A program made the position numbers and the translations under genes. The notes below the pieces were generated by a model. It worked only from the letters and a program-made list of their open reading frames with translations, made no database searches and was not told where the DNA came from. Shown here in pieces: positions 1-11,850 of a stretch of 64,000 nt of DNA. The number at the start of each line of letters is the position of its first letter. The first letter of the stretch is position 1. The stretch is from Dryomyza anilis (taxonomy: Eukaryota > Arthropoda > Insecta > Diptera > Dryomyzidae), in contig OX638132.1 of the NCBI GenBank assembly GCA_951804985.1, forward strand, positions 44,244,791-44,308,790, written 5' to 3'.

Positions 1-751
1 ATAAAAACGATTCTGGATTAATATTGCATCAAATAGTTCAAATATATAGAGATATGTTTCAAAAACATTGCGATGTGGAAGATGTTTAAATATCCTAAAA
101 TTAAATTTTACTCTACTAAAATTACGAAATTTTAAAAATTAGCAACGAGATCGAATTTTTGTTATCCAAGTTAGTTCGAGACAACTTCGAGATATAAATC
201 ACATGGCAGACTTCGTACCAAACATATTGAAAAAGTTTATTTTTTAAATATCGTATATAAATTTGATATTAATATAAATTTGAAATTTATATAAATTTGA
301 AAGGGGTTCTTTTTTATGCACAACTAATTTAAATTGCAAGGACAATGAAATGAAAAATTTTTTATAAATGCCTTTGAAATATAGCCAAGGGAAATTCAAA
401 ACTTAACATTAAATTTTATGAATAAAAAACAATATTACTTGATGAAAAAAGATAAACATTATTGTTATGCCATTCGTTCAACGCCATGTATAATATTTAA
501 AATGAAAATTATGAAAATAAATTAAAACTCGAGTCTTCGAGTCTCAATTTCTCATTATTAAATTTTGGAAATTATAAAAATATTGATTTTTTTTAAATAA
601 ATTTTTAATCAAGAATAAATGGTAATCTTGATTATGCCTCCGTTATTTAATATAATAATCATTTTAACGCCTGAAAATAAAATATTTTTAAAATTTTTAA
701 ATTCTTAAAAATATATTTTTCTTATATTATTTAAAAAGTCTTCGCGGGCCG
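1..751. other. AT-rich sequence, no gene seen
   Basis: Very AT-rich with stops in all frames. I see no element end, no structured RNA and no coding similarity. It may be decayed 5' sequence of the BEL/Pao element whose pol remnant starts near 752, but nothing in the sequence proves that. Confidence 0.5.
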
Positions 752-1303
752 CACAGAAATGTTGGCATGTTTGACATGCCTGGTTTAAGTGATGCATCAA
801 TGCAGGCATATGGGGCAGTTGTCTTTATCAAATCAAGTAATAATAAAGGAGAAGTTAAACTTAGTTTGGTAGCTTTGAAATCGAGAGTGGCACATGTTTA
901 AATTTTGATATTACCTAGATTAGAACTTTGTGCTGCAGTTTTATTGGTCGAATTGATGAACAAAGTTAGTAAAAGTTCAAAAATCTGTGCACAGGATATA
1001 GCTTATTATTCGGATTCAGAAATTATATTAAGTTGGCTTGAATTAGATCCAGGAGTATTACAAATATTTGTATCAAATAGAGTTAATTACATTGAATGTA
1101 ATAGTAATTTAAGTAGCTGGAAATATATAAGTACAAAGTCGAACCCAGCGGATATTGTCTCAAGAGGAATTTTTCCGAATGAAATAATTAATAATACATT
1201 TTGGTTTGAAGGTCTAGACTTTTTAAAAACAGATTTTAAAAATGAAAAGAGAATCATTGACTACTTTAATGAAGATCATACAGAAGCAACATTTTCCGGC
1301 TGA
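752..1303 (+). pseudogene. pol: BEL/Pao pol remnant: RNase H region
   Basis: The frame shows the BEL/Pao RNase H region: a 'SDASMQAYGAVV' block (family D-A-S-x-x-A-Y-G-A), then 'LVALKSRVAHV', 'LPRLELCAAVLL', 'YYSDSEIILSWLE', 'FVSNRVNYIE' and 'STKSNPADIVSRG'. These appear in the order found in roo/BEL/Pao polyproteins, where the domain removes the RNA strand during reverse transcription. A TAA at 899-901 interrupts the frame between the VAHV and LPRLEL blocks. Protease and reverse transcriptase are absent upstream, so this is a 5'-truncated dead copy. Family assignment is firm; the subfamily (roo-like) is inferred from the envelope remnant that follows. Confidence 0.85.
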
Positions 1304-1682
1304 GTTAAAACAACTAATATCGAATAACAACGTTGTTTCTAATTAAAAAATAAAATGTTTGTCACCTATAATTGACAAAGAAGAAATAATTCGAGTTGGA
1401 GGCAGGATTTAAAAATCAAGGCTATCTTTTGAAGTGCCTTACGAAAAATCTAGTCAGGAACTAATTTTATTGGAGCTGCAAACAGTTTAAATGAATTAAA
1501 ATTTGTTTAAAACACAAAACCATTCAGAAGAAATCGATAAGTTTTGTGCTCAGAGGGAGATTTAGTGGTTCAATATTCCAGCACGGTCACCTCATGTTGG
1601 AAGTATGTGGAAAGCGAAACGATCGATACACATTGTTTGTCCTTTTCCTACAGATATAAATATTCCACACAATACTTTATAA
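1304..1682 (+). pseudogene. pol: BEL/Pao pol remnant: integrase region
   Basis: Continuing from the RNase H remnant, but in shifting frames with several stops, I can read fragments typical of the BEL/Pao linker and integrase: 'DKEEIIRVGGR' (the L-R-V-G-G-R block before the zinc-binding region) and 'FNIPARSPHVGSMWKA' (the P-P-R-S-P-H-x-G-x-x-W block near the end of the integrase core). The DDE core between these blocks is mostly deleted; under 200 bases separate motifs that are normally several hundred residues apart. No function is possible. Confidence 0.65.
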
Positions 1683-1829
1683 TATTCTAATAATATTCAA
1701 TACTAATAATCAATACTAATAATACTAATAATATTCAATTAAAGAACAAAAATATGAAGAATACGAAAGATATGTTAAGAAATAATGATAATGTAAATGA
1801 TGATAATATAGAAAATCTAGAAGAATTAA

Positions 1830-3062
1830 AAATAAAAATTCGATAGCAACTATCTTAAGTTTATTACTTATTTTACCACAAACTGTATCTAGTTTTAAGA
1901 TAGAGCCATTAAGGGATCAGTCAGGAATTTTCTTCGAGGATCAAGGCATGATGAGTCTTAAAAAATCATCGTGGTCAGGGATAGCTTACGACAACATGTC
2001 TACATACAAAGAGCGATATAATGATGTTTACAAATCTGTTCAGCATATTCAATGGCTTTGTGTAAAAACTAAAGATGTTGAGCTGTATGAATGCAGAGCA
2101 ATACAAGAAGAAATAAAACGAAAGATGGGTTTCGTCAAGAGCAACAACGACTTTATCATCTCAAATAAGAAGCGTTCGAAGAGAGCATACAGCATGCGTA
2201 TAGCATAGAGAGCTATACAGCATGCGTTATTTGGTGTAATGGACGAGGAAAATGCTGAAATGTTAGAAGAGCGTGTAACAAGTTATCAAAATAATGAAGC
2301 ATTTAATTATTAAAAAATATGACATCCATTCAAGATGTGACTTCAAACATCATTCATCTACAGCATGATACCATGGAAGATCAACTAGCTAAAATAAAGA
2401 CGAATTTTAAGTCTTTAGTAGAAGAAATTAACCAAATTGATAATTCTCAACAGTTAAACTTTGCTATATTGTATGCCAGTATTGTTATGGATGATTTCGT
2501 GAAATTCCAAGAAGACATCATGCAAAGCATTTCGAGAGTTTATAAACTCAACTCATTATTACTCCAGTACAGTTGCAAGATCATCTAGCAAGAATCGTAT
2601 TGAAACTACCAAGAGAACTTCAAATTCCTGATCAACGCTCAAGTGAAGTCTTCAAGGTATTAGAAATTCTTACTCGCACAACCAAAAAATATATAGTTTT
2701 TGAAATTAAAATTACACTAATTTATAAAGATATATTTACCATTTATGAAACTTATTCATATCCAACTATGCACGAAGGAAGATTCATTAGCATACGATCA
2801 CAATTTCAGCATATACTATTGAGCACATCTAAGACGAACATCGATTTTCTAAAATCTAAGGAAATGGAAGCTATGTGGTTATGTCCTCAAACACATCCTA
2901 TCTACAACATTGGTGAACGGAAGGTGTGCGAAGTAGAATTACTACTACAAAAGAAACAGCTGCATTTAGCATAGCTGCATTTAGCAAAGTTTACGAAGAG
3001 GTTTCGTACTTCAATCCAATGGTTAACATCAGTCTTCAGTTACCAAGATTACATCTTATTTC
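1830..3062 (+). pseudogene. env: F-type envelope remnant of the BEL/Pao element
   Basis: Remnant of a baculovirus-F-like fusion envelope of the kind carried by roo-type BEL elements. A hydrophobic leader near 1850-1890 is followed by an open stretch 1948-2208 that includes a basic furin-type site (KKRSKR, about 2167-2184). Past it, in another frame, comes a 'FGVMDEENAEMLEER' block, which matches the conserved G-V-M-D segment after cleavage in F-type envelopes. The rest, to about 3060, is broken by many stops and frame changes (open pieces at 2319-2588, 2573-2974 and 2926-3129). Position downstream of pol in the same orientation supports one ancestral element. Clearly non-functional. Confidence 0.7.
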
Positions 3063-3340
3063 CAAAATTATTTGGAAAACACTGCATGAATGTGCATGGC
3101 AGATGTTTTATGATGTATTTAGATATTAAGTGTATTTTAGTTTTAAGATTTTTTTAGATATAAATGTAAGTTTTCTTTAATAAAGAGTCAGTCAACATTA
3201 AACCTCCGATCGAACTAGTTATTTTTTATATTAGAAATATCAGATCTGTTCTTATAAATCTTATATACCATTTTTTATATACTTAAATATATTATATTAT
3301 TAGAATTTTTTTATTAAATACACTGTATTAAATTTTATAA
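3063..3340 (+). repeat. 3' end / LTR-like segment with poly(A) signal
   Basis: Follows the BEL envelope remnant directly in U1 and is repeated at about 10985-11264 and 20375-20653, fused there to a copia gag stub. It has an AATAAA at about 3179 within 'tttaataaagagtcag', as in the 3' end of an LTR transcript. I infer the BEL 3' end or LTR because of its position after env. I could not find a matching 5' copy, so LTR status is unproven. Confidence 0.4.
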
Positions 3341-3672
3341 ATAATAATAATAATAGTTTGGCGCTACAGTCCTGTATAGAATGAGCTCTCTCACCATTTG
3401 AGCTGTACGTGTTATATTTGTACTCAAATTGGTGGGACCTACAGTTTATTGCCGAATCCGAACGACTAGTGAGTGCTTTTCATAGCCAATGTTTTACTCC
3501 CGTAGGTTTGCCATTTACTGCCGAGAGGTAGTGTCGCATAGAAAAATGTTTTATAAGAAAAACATGTTGGTAGTCGCTGGGGATCGAACCGCGGACCTTT
3601 CGGCTCGCAGTCGAACGCAACAGCGATTTTTCGCTCGTAGTCCAACGCACTAACCAGACGATCTACAGACGC
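3341..3672 (-). mobile_element. tRNA-derived SINE, subfamily b (U1)
   Basis: Read on the minus strand, the right end starts with a tRNA-like head ('gttagtgcgttggact' A-box region; 'ggttcgatccc', a perfect B box) followed by a body of about 200 bp and a (taa)n tail at the left end. Compared with subfamily a, the head holds an extra roughly 30-bp segment that partly repeats the 'gcgttggact(a)cgagc' block. The flanks resemble a degraded duplication: comparing U1 and U3 suggests an original 'tattacattt' on both sides. Confidence 0.8.
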
Positions 3673-4123
3673 TATTACATTTAATATTGAACTTTATTTC
3701 ATAGGGTATTTGTGCATGGTCATGGCCTGAGGTGAGTACATAATCAGGGCACTGCATTACTAGAACATCGTGCCCCCGATTTGTTTCCTCGTTTGGGCCT
3801 CGTCATAACCCGATCATCTCAAATAATGACATGATCAGTTCATGAGCATGGTCATACCCAAATTTCTACTAGGATATTATTATTATTATTTGTGTTTTTA
3901 TGTTTCCATTATAAAAATTGTTACGTTGATGATAAATGTCTCCATGTAGTACTACAAAAGTACTTAATGTACACAGAGGGAAAAAAGTTCTAAAATCCAG
4001 AAGGAATCAAGAAGTATACGGAGTGATATACAGCTAAACCGAAAAATCCTTAATTTCAAGAAATTGATTTTCTTAGTTGTCAAAAAAGTAACTAAATAGA
4101 ATTATTCAGTTATTAATTTCTTA

Positions 4124-4441
4124 ATAATAATAATGTAATAGTTTGGCGCTACAGACCTGTATAGAACTTCGGCCGAGCTCTCTCGCCATTTTGAGCTGTG
4201 CGTGATATATTTGTACTCAAAGTGGTGGGGCCTACAGTTTATTGCCGAATCCGAACGGCGGGTGAGAGCGTTTTCATAGGCAATGGTTTTACTCTCGTAT
4301 GTTTGCCATTTACTGACGAGAGGTAGCGCGGTATAGAAAAATGTATCTACGAAAAGATGTTGTTGGCCCCAGTCCAGGCTTGAACCGGGGATCTTTCGGC
4401 TCACAGTCCAACGCACTAACCACTGAGCTACCACGGCTACA
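4124..4441 (-). mobile_element. tRNA-derived SINE, subfamily a (U1), with 12-bp TSD
   Basis: Minus-strand head reads 'gtagctcagtggttagtgcg' (A box) and 'ggttcaagcc' (B box), the internal Pol III promoter of a tRNA; the body ends at a (taa)n tail on the left. The element is bracketed by the direct repeat attaatttctta at 4112-4123 and 4442-4453, the signature of target-primed insertion. No coding capacity, so it must depend on a LINE for mobility. I do not know a named family. Confidence 0.88.
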
Positions 4442-5009
4442 ATTAATTTCTTAGGTATCAAAAATATTGTTGTTATTTTCGTCCCAAAATTTAATGAACA
4501 CGTGTTCGTATAGTTGTTGTTTTTCGATCTTACTTTGTCGCTATTATGTTTTGTTTTGCGTCTGTCAGCAACATCTGTTTGTCCGTGAGTCTGTCTGTCG
4601 ATATGTTGAAAGTAACTAAAAGCTATTATTTCGAAGCTAACATAAAAAAAAAATATTTTAGTTAATTTTATTTTAGAATTTTATTACATATATGTATTTT
4701 TGTATATTAAATGACTTCTTTGAATACTCAATCCAGCCTCTACTGTTGATTATGTGTAAACCCTCCACACGTTACCAATAAGCGTTGTATAGTGTATTTA
4801 GATAACAATGGAACGAAATCAACTTGGTATTTAAGCGAAATTGAAGTTCAATTTTTCTTTACGAACTGAAACCATACCAACATTCGTTGGAAAATTCGTT
4901 TTTTCTATTTTTGTATTTTTAACATTCATACATTCACAGAAGCTTGCTTGTCTGGCTGTGCTTTGTTGTTCTATTCGTGAAAACCAGGGCTAGGAACCGA
5001 AATTCTATT

Positions 5010-5205
5010 GTTTGCGGTTCCAGTTCCGGTTCTATAAAAAAATTAAAAAAATGGTTCCGGTACCGGTTCTTAAATTTTTTTAATTTCGGTTCCAGTTCCG
5101 GTTCTATAAAAATAAAATAACGATTCCAGTTCCGGTTCCATACAAAATTTCAAAAACGGTTCCAGCTCCAGTTCCGGTTCTATACAAATAAAACGGTTCC
5201 GGTTC
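5010..5205. repeat. GGTTCC / GGTTCCAGTTCC minisatellite (U1)
   Basis: Irregular array of 'ggttcc(a/g)gttcc' blocks separated by short AT spacers containing 'tataaaaa'. Homologous arrays are at 12852-13045 (U2) and 59945-60150 (U5) with different numbers of blocks; U4 lacks the array. The 6-bp register gives open frames on both strands rich in T-G or V-P, which are not genes. Confidence 0.85.
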
Positions 5206-5295
5206 CACCCGAGCCCTGGTGAAAACACACACATGCAAAAATTGCATATCATGCCGTTTTTTGATACCTAAGAAAAAAAATCTGCAATCAAGACA

Positions 5296-5892
5296 AATTG
5301 AAGCGTTGGTTGCAATAAGGGCGTTATGTGAAAAAGTAAGTTTTGAGATATTTGCGTTTAAAGTTTTTGAATGTCCGTATATCAAGTAATGAACCAATAT
5401 TATTGATTCAAATTTTCCATTAAAATTTGAACTTTTAGATTTATTATGCACTTTTAAAATTTATTTTAAAGCTCCTATTAATATATAAAATAATTAATTA
5501 AAATAAAAGATTTATACGCCCTTATTGCATAAAACGAGTAATATAATTTGGGCGTATTGAGTTTTAAAGCTTTTATCATTACATAAATGAAAAAAATACA
5601 GATTATTGTGCATAATCTAGATATACTTATTGATATGAATGGATATAGATTTAAATTACTTTCAAAATGGCTCAAAACTAAATTTGCTCTGTTGAAAACT
5701 GACTCTGAAAAAAAATATTTTTTTTTTGTATGGAGATAACGCTCTTGTTGCATAAAACGACAAAAAACATTCGAAGCAATCGATGTGGGATTTCACAGGA
5801 TGGAAGAAGGCACTGCTGGGATCATTCAGTGCGAATATTGCAAAAAGGGCGTTATGATACCTAACGCCCTTGTTGCACCCAACGCTTCAATT
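5296..5892. mobile_element. Foldback / TIR element, non-coding (U1)
   Basis: Left end 'aattgaagcgttggttgc' and right end 'caacgcttcaatt' are inverted copies; the match continues inward through 'aagggcgtta' for about 38 bp with few mismatches. No transposase is encoded. A second internal inverted pair ('aagggcgttatg' / 'taacgccctt') lies near 5846-5873. No clean target duplication is visible, so the superfamily is open. Copies recur at 13134-13690, 47249-47847 and, right-truncated, 60239-60780. Confidence 0.65.
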
Positions 5893-8800
5893 GTTCTTAG
5901 TTACTTTTTTGACACCTAAGAACTTAATGTCTGAATATCTAGAAAATTTTGGCTTAGTTACTTTCAACAGACAGACAGGCAGACTAACAAACAGATGGCG
6001 ACCTCGCAAAACAAAGCATACGAGCGAATATTACAATATCGATGAAAACAACAATAACAATACAACAATTCTTTTTGCGAACCATTTTGCGTGTTCTTTT
6101 TGGTTTTTTATAATCAAAAAATTAACTTCTGAAAATCCAGTTGAATAAAGTTTGTTTACTTTTTTGACAACTAAGTAATTTGCTTTATTGATATCCAGAT
6201 GACAAATTCTTAAATTTGTTTATTGATATTAGTCAAATTCTACTATTTTTCTTTTTAATCGAATTCGTCTCGAGTTTTAGAATTTTATTTCTAATTTATT
6301 GTACTAATTGTTAATCTTATAAATATACAAATATACATCAACACGTAAAAATGACCAGTTCATTAAATTAAAATAAGATCGAGTTTTAAGGAGTAGTGGT
6401 ATTTTGTTCAACTATGTATTTATTTTACTAGATTTTTACTAGTTTGTTGCAGGGATAACAACAAAAAGCAATTTATGGTAATATTTTCATTTATTTATAT
6501 ATCTTATGTTATTTCTTATTATAACTAGGTAATACTTAATAAAAACACATTTATTACAATCAATAACAATGTCTTAAATGGTAAACCTTATATAATTAAA
6601 AAGTAGTATTCGACAAATGATGAATTGGGGTGATGAATATCGAACACATACACACAGAAAAATCCTCTTTTGGCATGAGGTTGGAAGAACTAAGATGTTT
6701 GTTGGCCCAACTAACTTCATTCGATTAAATCGAATTGTCAACATTTTTTTAGCGGAACTGCTATATTAGCCTATACAATTGAAATATTAGTCTATACACT
6801 CCCCCAATGGTTCTAAATCTCTACTAAATTGTTTTAAAGGAGTCCGAAATTTGTTGAAGTACAAACTGCAAATCTTTTAGTTTTGACAATAACAACCGAC
6901 TAAGCGGTTTATTGGTTGGCACAGTAAATCTCTACTCGGTGTGTATTTAAAAGATGTTATAACAACAGTGGGTTGACAAACGTCGGTTGTTAAAAGTGAG
7001 CGGACTGTGAAAAAATACCGTAACATTTTTTATTGCAGAAATCCCCAAATAGACGTAAACGGACCTAAAGACATTATTTATAAACAAAGATACAATAATT
7101 TTTGCCAAGTATTACAATACTAGAATGCTTCAAAGTTGGCAACACTGGGTATGCCACTTATTTCGCTGACATTTCGACATATTGTTACGTGCCTTTACGT
7201 TAATTCAATACTTTAAAGTACCGTAAAGATGTTCCGAATACGGGCCGTAAATACATTCACGCATCCACCTATTATTGCAGAATTTGCGGAATATTTGCGG
7301 ATTGTTTTCATCGGAGTATAAGCTTGTAAATATGTAACGTATACGGCACGTTTACGTGCCTTTTGGTTTATTGGGATGACTATTGGGAAAAAGATGTATG
7401 TCTTTTCATTGTCATGAAAACGTTCAAAGACAGTCAAGGTTACGGACAATGTCATGATAATAAATGATAAATGCTGTTTAACCTTTTTATGGTCTATGGC
7501 CTTTTTATAAAACTAATGATAATATCGGATAACAATTACATACAAATGTGATTCAATTCAATTCAAATATGTAATTCAATTCAACATTACTGATAGTTTT
7601 AAACACAATAGTATTATATATGTTATTTGAACTAATATCTCAATGATATATTTCTAAATGAAATATTACAAACTGCGCAAATAATTTATATCAGCATCCG
7701 CATGCGTATTAAACCGCCCATTGCTAATTCTTGTTTCCAGTTAACAAATATTATTAACTAAAATAAATATGAAAACATATACTAGGGATGTTAATCTGAA
7801 AAAACTCAATTTGTCGATGTTTTCTGATGTGTCGAAAAAAACTTCGATTTTTTCGATGCATCGAATGAAAATTTATTAGGTAAATAATTTCTATTTTGAT
7901 TAAGATAAAAATGATATTTTAATATAAAATGTTAAGGGTGAACTTCTTCGTTCGTAAATCTTACAATAAAGTTCACCTTAAAACTTTTTTTTATATTAAA
8001 AAATATTATTTAATTTTTTATTGTTTTTGTGTCAGTTAGATTTTCGCGTGACACAATTCGAACGGCCGAATAGCATTAAAATTAAAATCATACATTTTTC
8101 AAAGTGCCATTAATGTGAAACTATGGCTACAGAATCATGACGAACAGTAGGCAAGAACACGATAATATTGCATTGTCATCTAGTTTTAGGCTTTGTTTAA
8201 AATTTAAAGTCTCTAGCTCATCGGGAAGTTAGTTTAAAAGAGAGTTAAAAAGACAAGAGACCGAGCTAATAAAAAAGTTTTAAAATATGTTTAATAACAA
8301 AAAAAAAGATTAAAATAAATACATTTTTGTCTCTAAGTGCCAAATTGCAGGAAACGCCATTTTGAGAAATGCACAAAAAACCGTATAAAGCCAACGCACA
8401 GTAGGGTATCTTCATATGCTTAACGGCCAATAATACTAAAAATGGTCCTAGACAAATGAAATTTAATACACATGTTATTCTGTTTGAAAATGGGCGTATT
8501 CTGTCAAGGGACACGCCCACCATCCATACAAGCCACATGCTCATGTACCTATAACTCGTAAAATATTAGAAATAAAGTTATAAAATTCAAAACATTTGAG
8601 TCTAGCAAGCACGTTAATATATTTTTCCAAAATGGGCGTGATCCACCTTTTGCATATTTTTATTTCAAATGCATATTTAAATTTTTTTTAAATACTTCTA
8701 AATCATTTAATAGTTTTATTTAATCAATAGTCCAATAATAAATAGTCAACAAAATATTGGTTCTATTTTAAACACATTTTATCATTGCTACAAACTTTTC

Positions 8801-9609
8801 TTGCCGCTCTAACATATACGAATCCAGCCAGACTTCAAAAATATCACGTATTTTTCTTTCAGATGTCCCATGGAAAAATCGATAAAAATTAGAAAAATGC
8901 ACGTCATCAGCAAGTAAGAAGTTATTTTTTATATTAAGCATACTTGTCAAATATTATATCGAAAATTTGCAATAACCTTTTTTATATTTTCCTATCTAAA
9001 GTTCGGATTTTTTTTTAAATGCAACATTTACAAAACACTATTTAAAAATGTTAACTATCGCTTCATTAGACAAAATAAAATAGACACAAAAAACAATTAC
9101 TAATTAAAAATATCCTAAGTATTTATAATTTATTCACTGTAAGCCTATTTCTATGTTAACAAAGAAAATATAACATTTTGAATAAGAAGTTTTTAAATGA
9201 ACATATTTTTTATAAAATATTTTTTTACAAGTCAAACTTTGATGTTTACGAATTTTAAAGATATTTTTATTGATTCCTACAATTCAAGGAATTGCCTTTA
9301 AATTCTCATACCATTTTTTCTATTATTTCAAATTTTACAATTCGTATTTTTGGCCTCAATTTCCCCACTGTACAACGGTAATTTAAAGTGTTAAAATTCA
9401 AATAGAATCCGTAAATAATTATTTAATTGATTATAATGAAATTTAACATTTTTTACAACATATCCCCATATCAGCTATAATATAGAAGATATATAGCAAA
9501 TCCAGAAAACCTTTAACTTTAAGGGTTGAAAAAATTTCACAAAAAAAAAAATCGAGCGCATCTTAGCGCTTTTCAATATAAGCGTATAGGCCCTTATGAA
9601 TTGTAAATC

Positions 9610-10262
9610 TGCTGACTAAAGTAAATTTTGTCGGTAATGCATCGTTTACTTTTCAATTTTTGAGCAAACTAAATTGAACTAAATTTGAAGACAGCAAACA
9701 GACATATCACAATCGGTTTATTAATGATTTTAACCAGTTACCAGTTACCGAATGGCAAACGAATAAAAACCCGTACAATTTAGTTTAGTCGGCAATTTAG
9801 TCGAACTCGCATACACCCTAAATATAAAATTGTATCACCTTTTATAAATACAATTTTAAAAACACCATGAATTTCATTGGGTGTTCCAGATACACTTCAC
9901 TCCAGAATATACCATCCTGTATACATCAACATTATAGAAAATCCATATAATCAGGAATGAATAAAAATGTTAAAATTAACATATCTATTAATTTATTTGA
10001 ATCTAATCCATATTTCTAACACCTTCCATCAAATTTACTACAATATTTAATTTTCTACTCATTTTACATCAAATCTACACCATTTTGCAATATTTTCTAT
10101 TCTACGCCATTTTACTCATTTCTACTCCACATTTTTTTTTCCATTTGCATTGGCGAAAAGTATGAACACTGGTCCCACCACTTTGAATACAAATATAACA
10201 CGTACAGCTGAAAGTGGTGAGAGAAGAGAGCTCGGTCTAACCTCTTCTAGGACTGTAACATG
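9610..10262 (+). mobile_element. Truncated Harbinger-like / hAT-like MITE and SINE remains (U1)
   Basis: Shorter version of the nest described in U2. The Harbinger-like MITE lacks its left end (9610-9818, right end CACCC then TAA). The hAT-like MITE keeps only its right end (GAACACTG ending at 10171), followed by the SINE sequence 'gtcccacc...' from 10172. About 680 bp present in U2 is missing here. The join 'taaatctg|ctgactaaag' shows a CTG microhomology, consistent with a deletion in U1. Confidence 0.7.
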
Positions 10263-10367
10263 CAACGAAAACACTAGTGATTGAATTAATTAACGATATT
10301 CGGATTTCTCCGTATTTTTTCATTTTTTAAACATAAATATGAATTTTGTAAGGAAAATTAGCAATTA

Positions 10368-10645
10368 TGTTAAATTACTGTGAGAACAATATGATTATAT
10401 ACTAAAAACTTTATTTTCCTAGTTTTACTATCATACAATTCTTTTTCACATGTTTATTTTTAACGTGACAATGCGGATAATAATATTAATGTTAAAAATT
10501 AGATTTTAATTTTTACTTTGTGTTTTTATACTTAGCATTTTCCATTTCTAATGATTTGTTTTTTATCAAATGTTTTTTGCAAATGTTTTCTAAAACAAAA
10601 TTTTCATTGTTTTCAAATATATTAAATACATCAGGTTATGGGCCC
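10368..10645 (+). mobile_element. copia 5' LTR (putative) and primer-binding site (U1)
   Basis: The segment from a TGT at 10368 to 'catca' at 10633 would be a TG...CA LTR of about 266 bp. It is followed immediately by 'ggttatgggccc' (10634-10645), the copia-type primer site complementary to an internal half-molecule of initiator tRNA-Met. Primer site and downstream gag are convincing; the left LTR edge is a guess because no second LTR is present. Related segments end at 20039 and 52952. Confidence 0.6.
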
Positions 10646-10750
10646 TCTCACGTTATAGAGAGCAACGTTTAAAATTGTGAAAATTTATAAATTCCTTGCA
10701 GAAGATATTAAGGACACATATCTTAAGGATAATCAACGTACGTATTTAAG

Positions 10751-10981
10751 ATGTCAACAATCAATACGCATATTGAGAAGCTGCGTGGCGGTGAAAATTT
10801 CGATGATTGGAAATTTTCCGTGGAAGCGTACTTCCAAATGAAGAATCTTTGTAAAGCAGTGGCAGGCACAGAAGATAATGCAGATAAGCTGATTCAAGCA
10901 AAATCGGAGCTGATATTGTTGGTGGAAAAATCAATTTTTCCACACATTCGTACATGCAAGACTGTCAAGGAGATCTGGTAA
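10751..10981 (+). pseudogene. gag: copia gag, N-terminal stub (U1)
   Basis: First about 76 residues of a copia-type gag. It shows the UBN2/Retrotran_gag pattern 'KLRGGENFDDWKFSVEAYF', then 'KSELILLVEKS', a stretch ending '-H-I-R-T' and 'KTVKEIW'. Start ATG 10751 lies about 105 bp after the primer site, as expected. Immediately after 'gagatctgg' the frame hits TAA because the sequence switches to the BEL-like 3' end. The fuller version in U4 (53070-53432) continues past this point, so the stub is a truncation shared by U1 and U2. Not functional. Confidence 0.85.
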
Positions 10982-11264
10982 TGGAAAATTATAAGGAAAA
11001 CACTGCATGCATGTGCATGGCAGATGTTTTATGATGTATTTAGATATAAAGTGTATTTTAGTTTTAAGATTTTTTTAGATATAAATGTAAGTTTTCTTTA
11101 ATAAAGAGTCAGTCAACATTAAACCTCCGATCGAACTAGTTATTTTTTATATTAGAAAAATATTCAGATATGTTTTTATAAATCTTATATACCATTTTTT
11201 ATATACTTAAATATATTATATTATTAGAATTCTTTTATTAAATACACTGTATTAAATTTTATAA

Positions 11265-11596
11265 ATAATAATAATAATAGTTTGGCGCTGCAGTCCTGTA
11301 TAGAATGAGCTCTCTCACCATTTGAGCTGTACGTGTTATATTCGTACTCAAATTGGTGGGACCTACAGTTTATTGCCGAATCCGAACGACTAGTGAGTGC
11401 TTTTCATAGCCAATGTTTTACTCTCGTAGGTTTGCCATTTACTGCCGAGAGGTAGTGTCGCATAGAAAAATGTTTTATAAGAAAAACATGTTGGTAGTCG
11501 CTGGGGATCGAACCGCGGACCTTTCGGCACGCAGTCGAACGCAACAGCGATTTTTCGCTCGTAGTCCAACGCACTAACCAAACGATCTACAGACGC
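11265..11596 (-). mobile_element. tRNA-derived SINE, subfamily b (U2)
   Basis: Copy of the U1 element at 3341-3672 inherited through unit duplication, with scattered substitutions. The B box 'ggttcgatccc' and the extra head segment are retained, and the (taa)n tail is on the left. Confidence 0.8.
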
Positions 11597-11850
11597 TATT
11601 ACATTTAATATTGAATTTTATTTCATAGGGTATTTGTACATGGTCAATGCCTGAGGTGAGTACATAATCAGGGCACTGCATTACAAGAACATCGTGCCCC
11701 CGATTTGTTTCCTCGTTTGGGCCTCGTCATAACCCGATCATCTCAAATAACGACATGATCAGTTCATGAGCATGCTCATACCCAAATTTCTACTAGGGTA
11801 TTATTATTATTATTTGTGTTTTTATGTTTTAATTATAAAAATTGTTCTTA

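Larger units (their letters stand above)
3063..10984. repeat. Tandem unit U1 (about 7.9 kb)
   Basis: First of the repeated units. Landmarks 'ggaaaacactgcatg' near 3076 and again near 10999 and 20385 fix the repeat starts. Order inside: BEL-like 3' end (3063-3340), SINE-b (3341-3672), 450 bp without recognisable content, SINE-a (4124-4441), GGTTCC minisatellite, foldback element (5296-5892), then about 3.7 kb of non-coding AT-rich DNA to 9609, truncated MITE/SINE remains (9610-10262), copia LTR and gag stub. In the 3.7 kb I find only short palindromes (7345-7360, GGCACGT-TT-ACGTGCC; 7852-7865, TTCGATGCATCGAA). Small open frames there are unconvincing. Confidence 0.85.

Noticed and set aside
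3560..3672. tRNA-like sequences (also at 4360-4440, 11510-11596, 17390-17460, 59227-59293) as tRNA genes
   Set aside because: They continue into a shared body and (taa)n tail, have TSDs, and the acceptor stems do not close; they are SINE heads.
5070..5252. Open frames rich in TGTGTE or VPVPV over the GGTTCC arrays (also 12780-13153 and 59902-60259)
   Set aside because: Produced by the 6-bp repeat register on both strands; they change with repeat number and have no start context or domain.
5870..6148. Repeated small frame with 'NRQTGRLTNRWRPRKTK' (also 13668, 47825, 60521)
   Set aside because: It starts within the foldback terminal repeat, is truncated or altered in each unit, and has no recognisable domain; kept open by chance.
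7345..7360. Palindrome GGCACGT-TT-ACGTGCC as an operator or origin
   Set aside because: Short, without partner gene or clustering; recorded only as unit sequence.
7213..7455. Minus-strand frame containing 'LTVFERFHDNEKTYIFFP' in the units
   Set aside because: Shared only because the units are duplicates; shortened in U2, with a deletion in U5; no domain.
8266..8544. Minus-strand frame 'MSMWLVWMVGVSLDRIRPF' repeated in all units
   Set aside because: Length and C-terminus change between units by frameshifts (92, 65, 77 and 65 codons); no family resemblance, no splice or promoter support.
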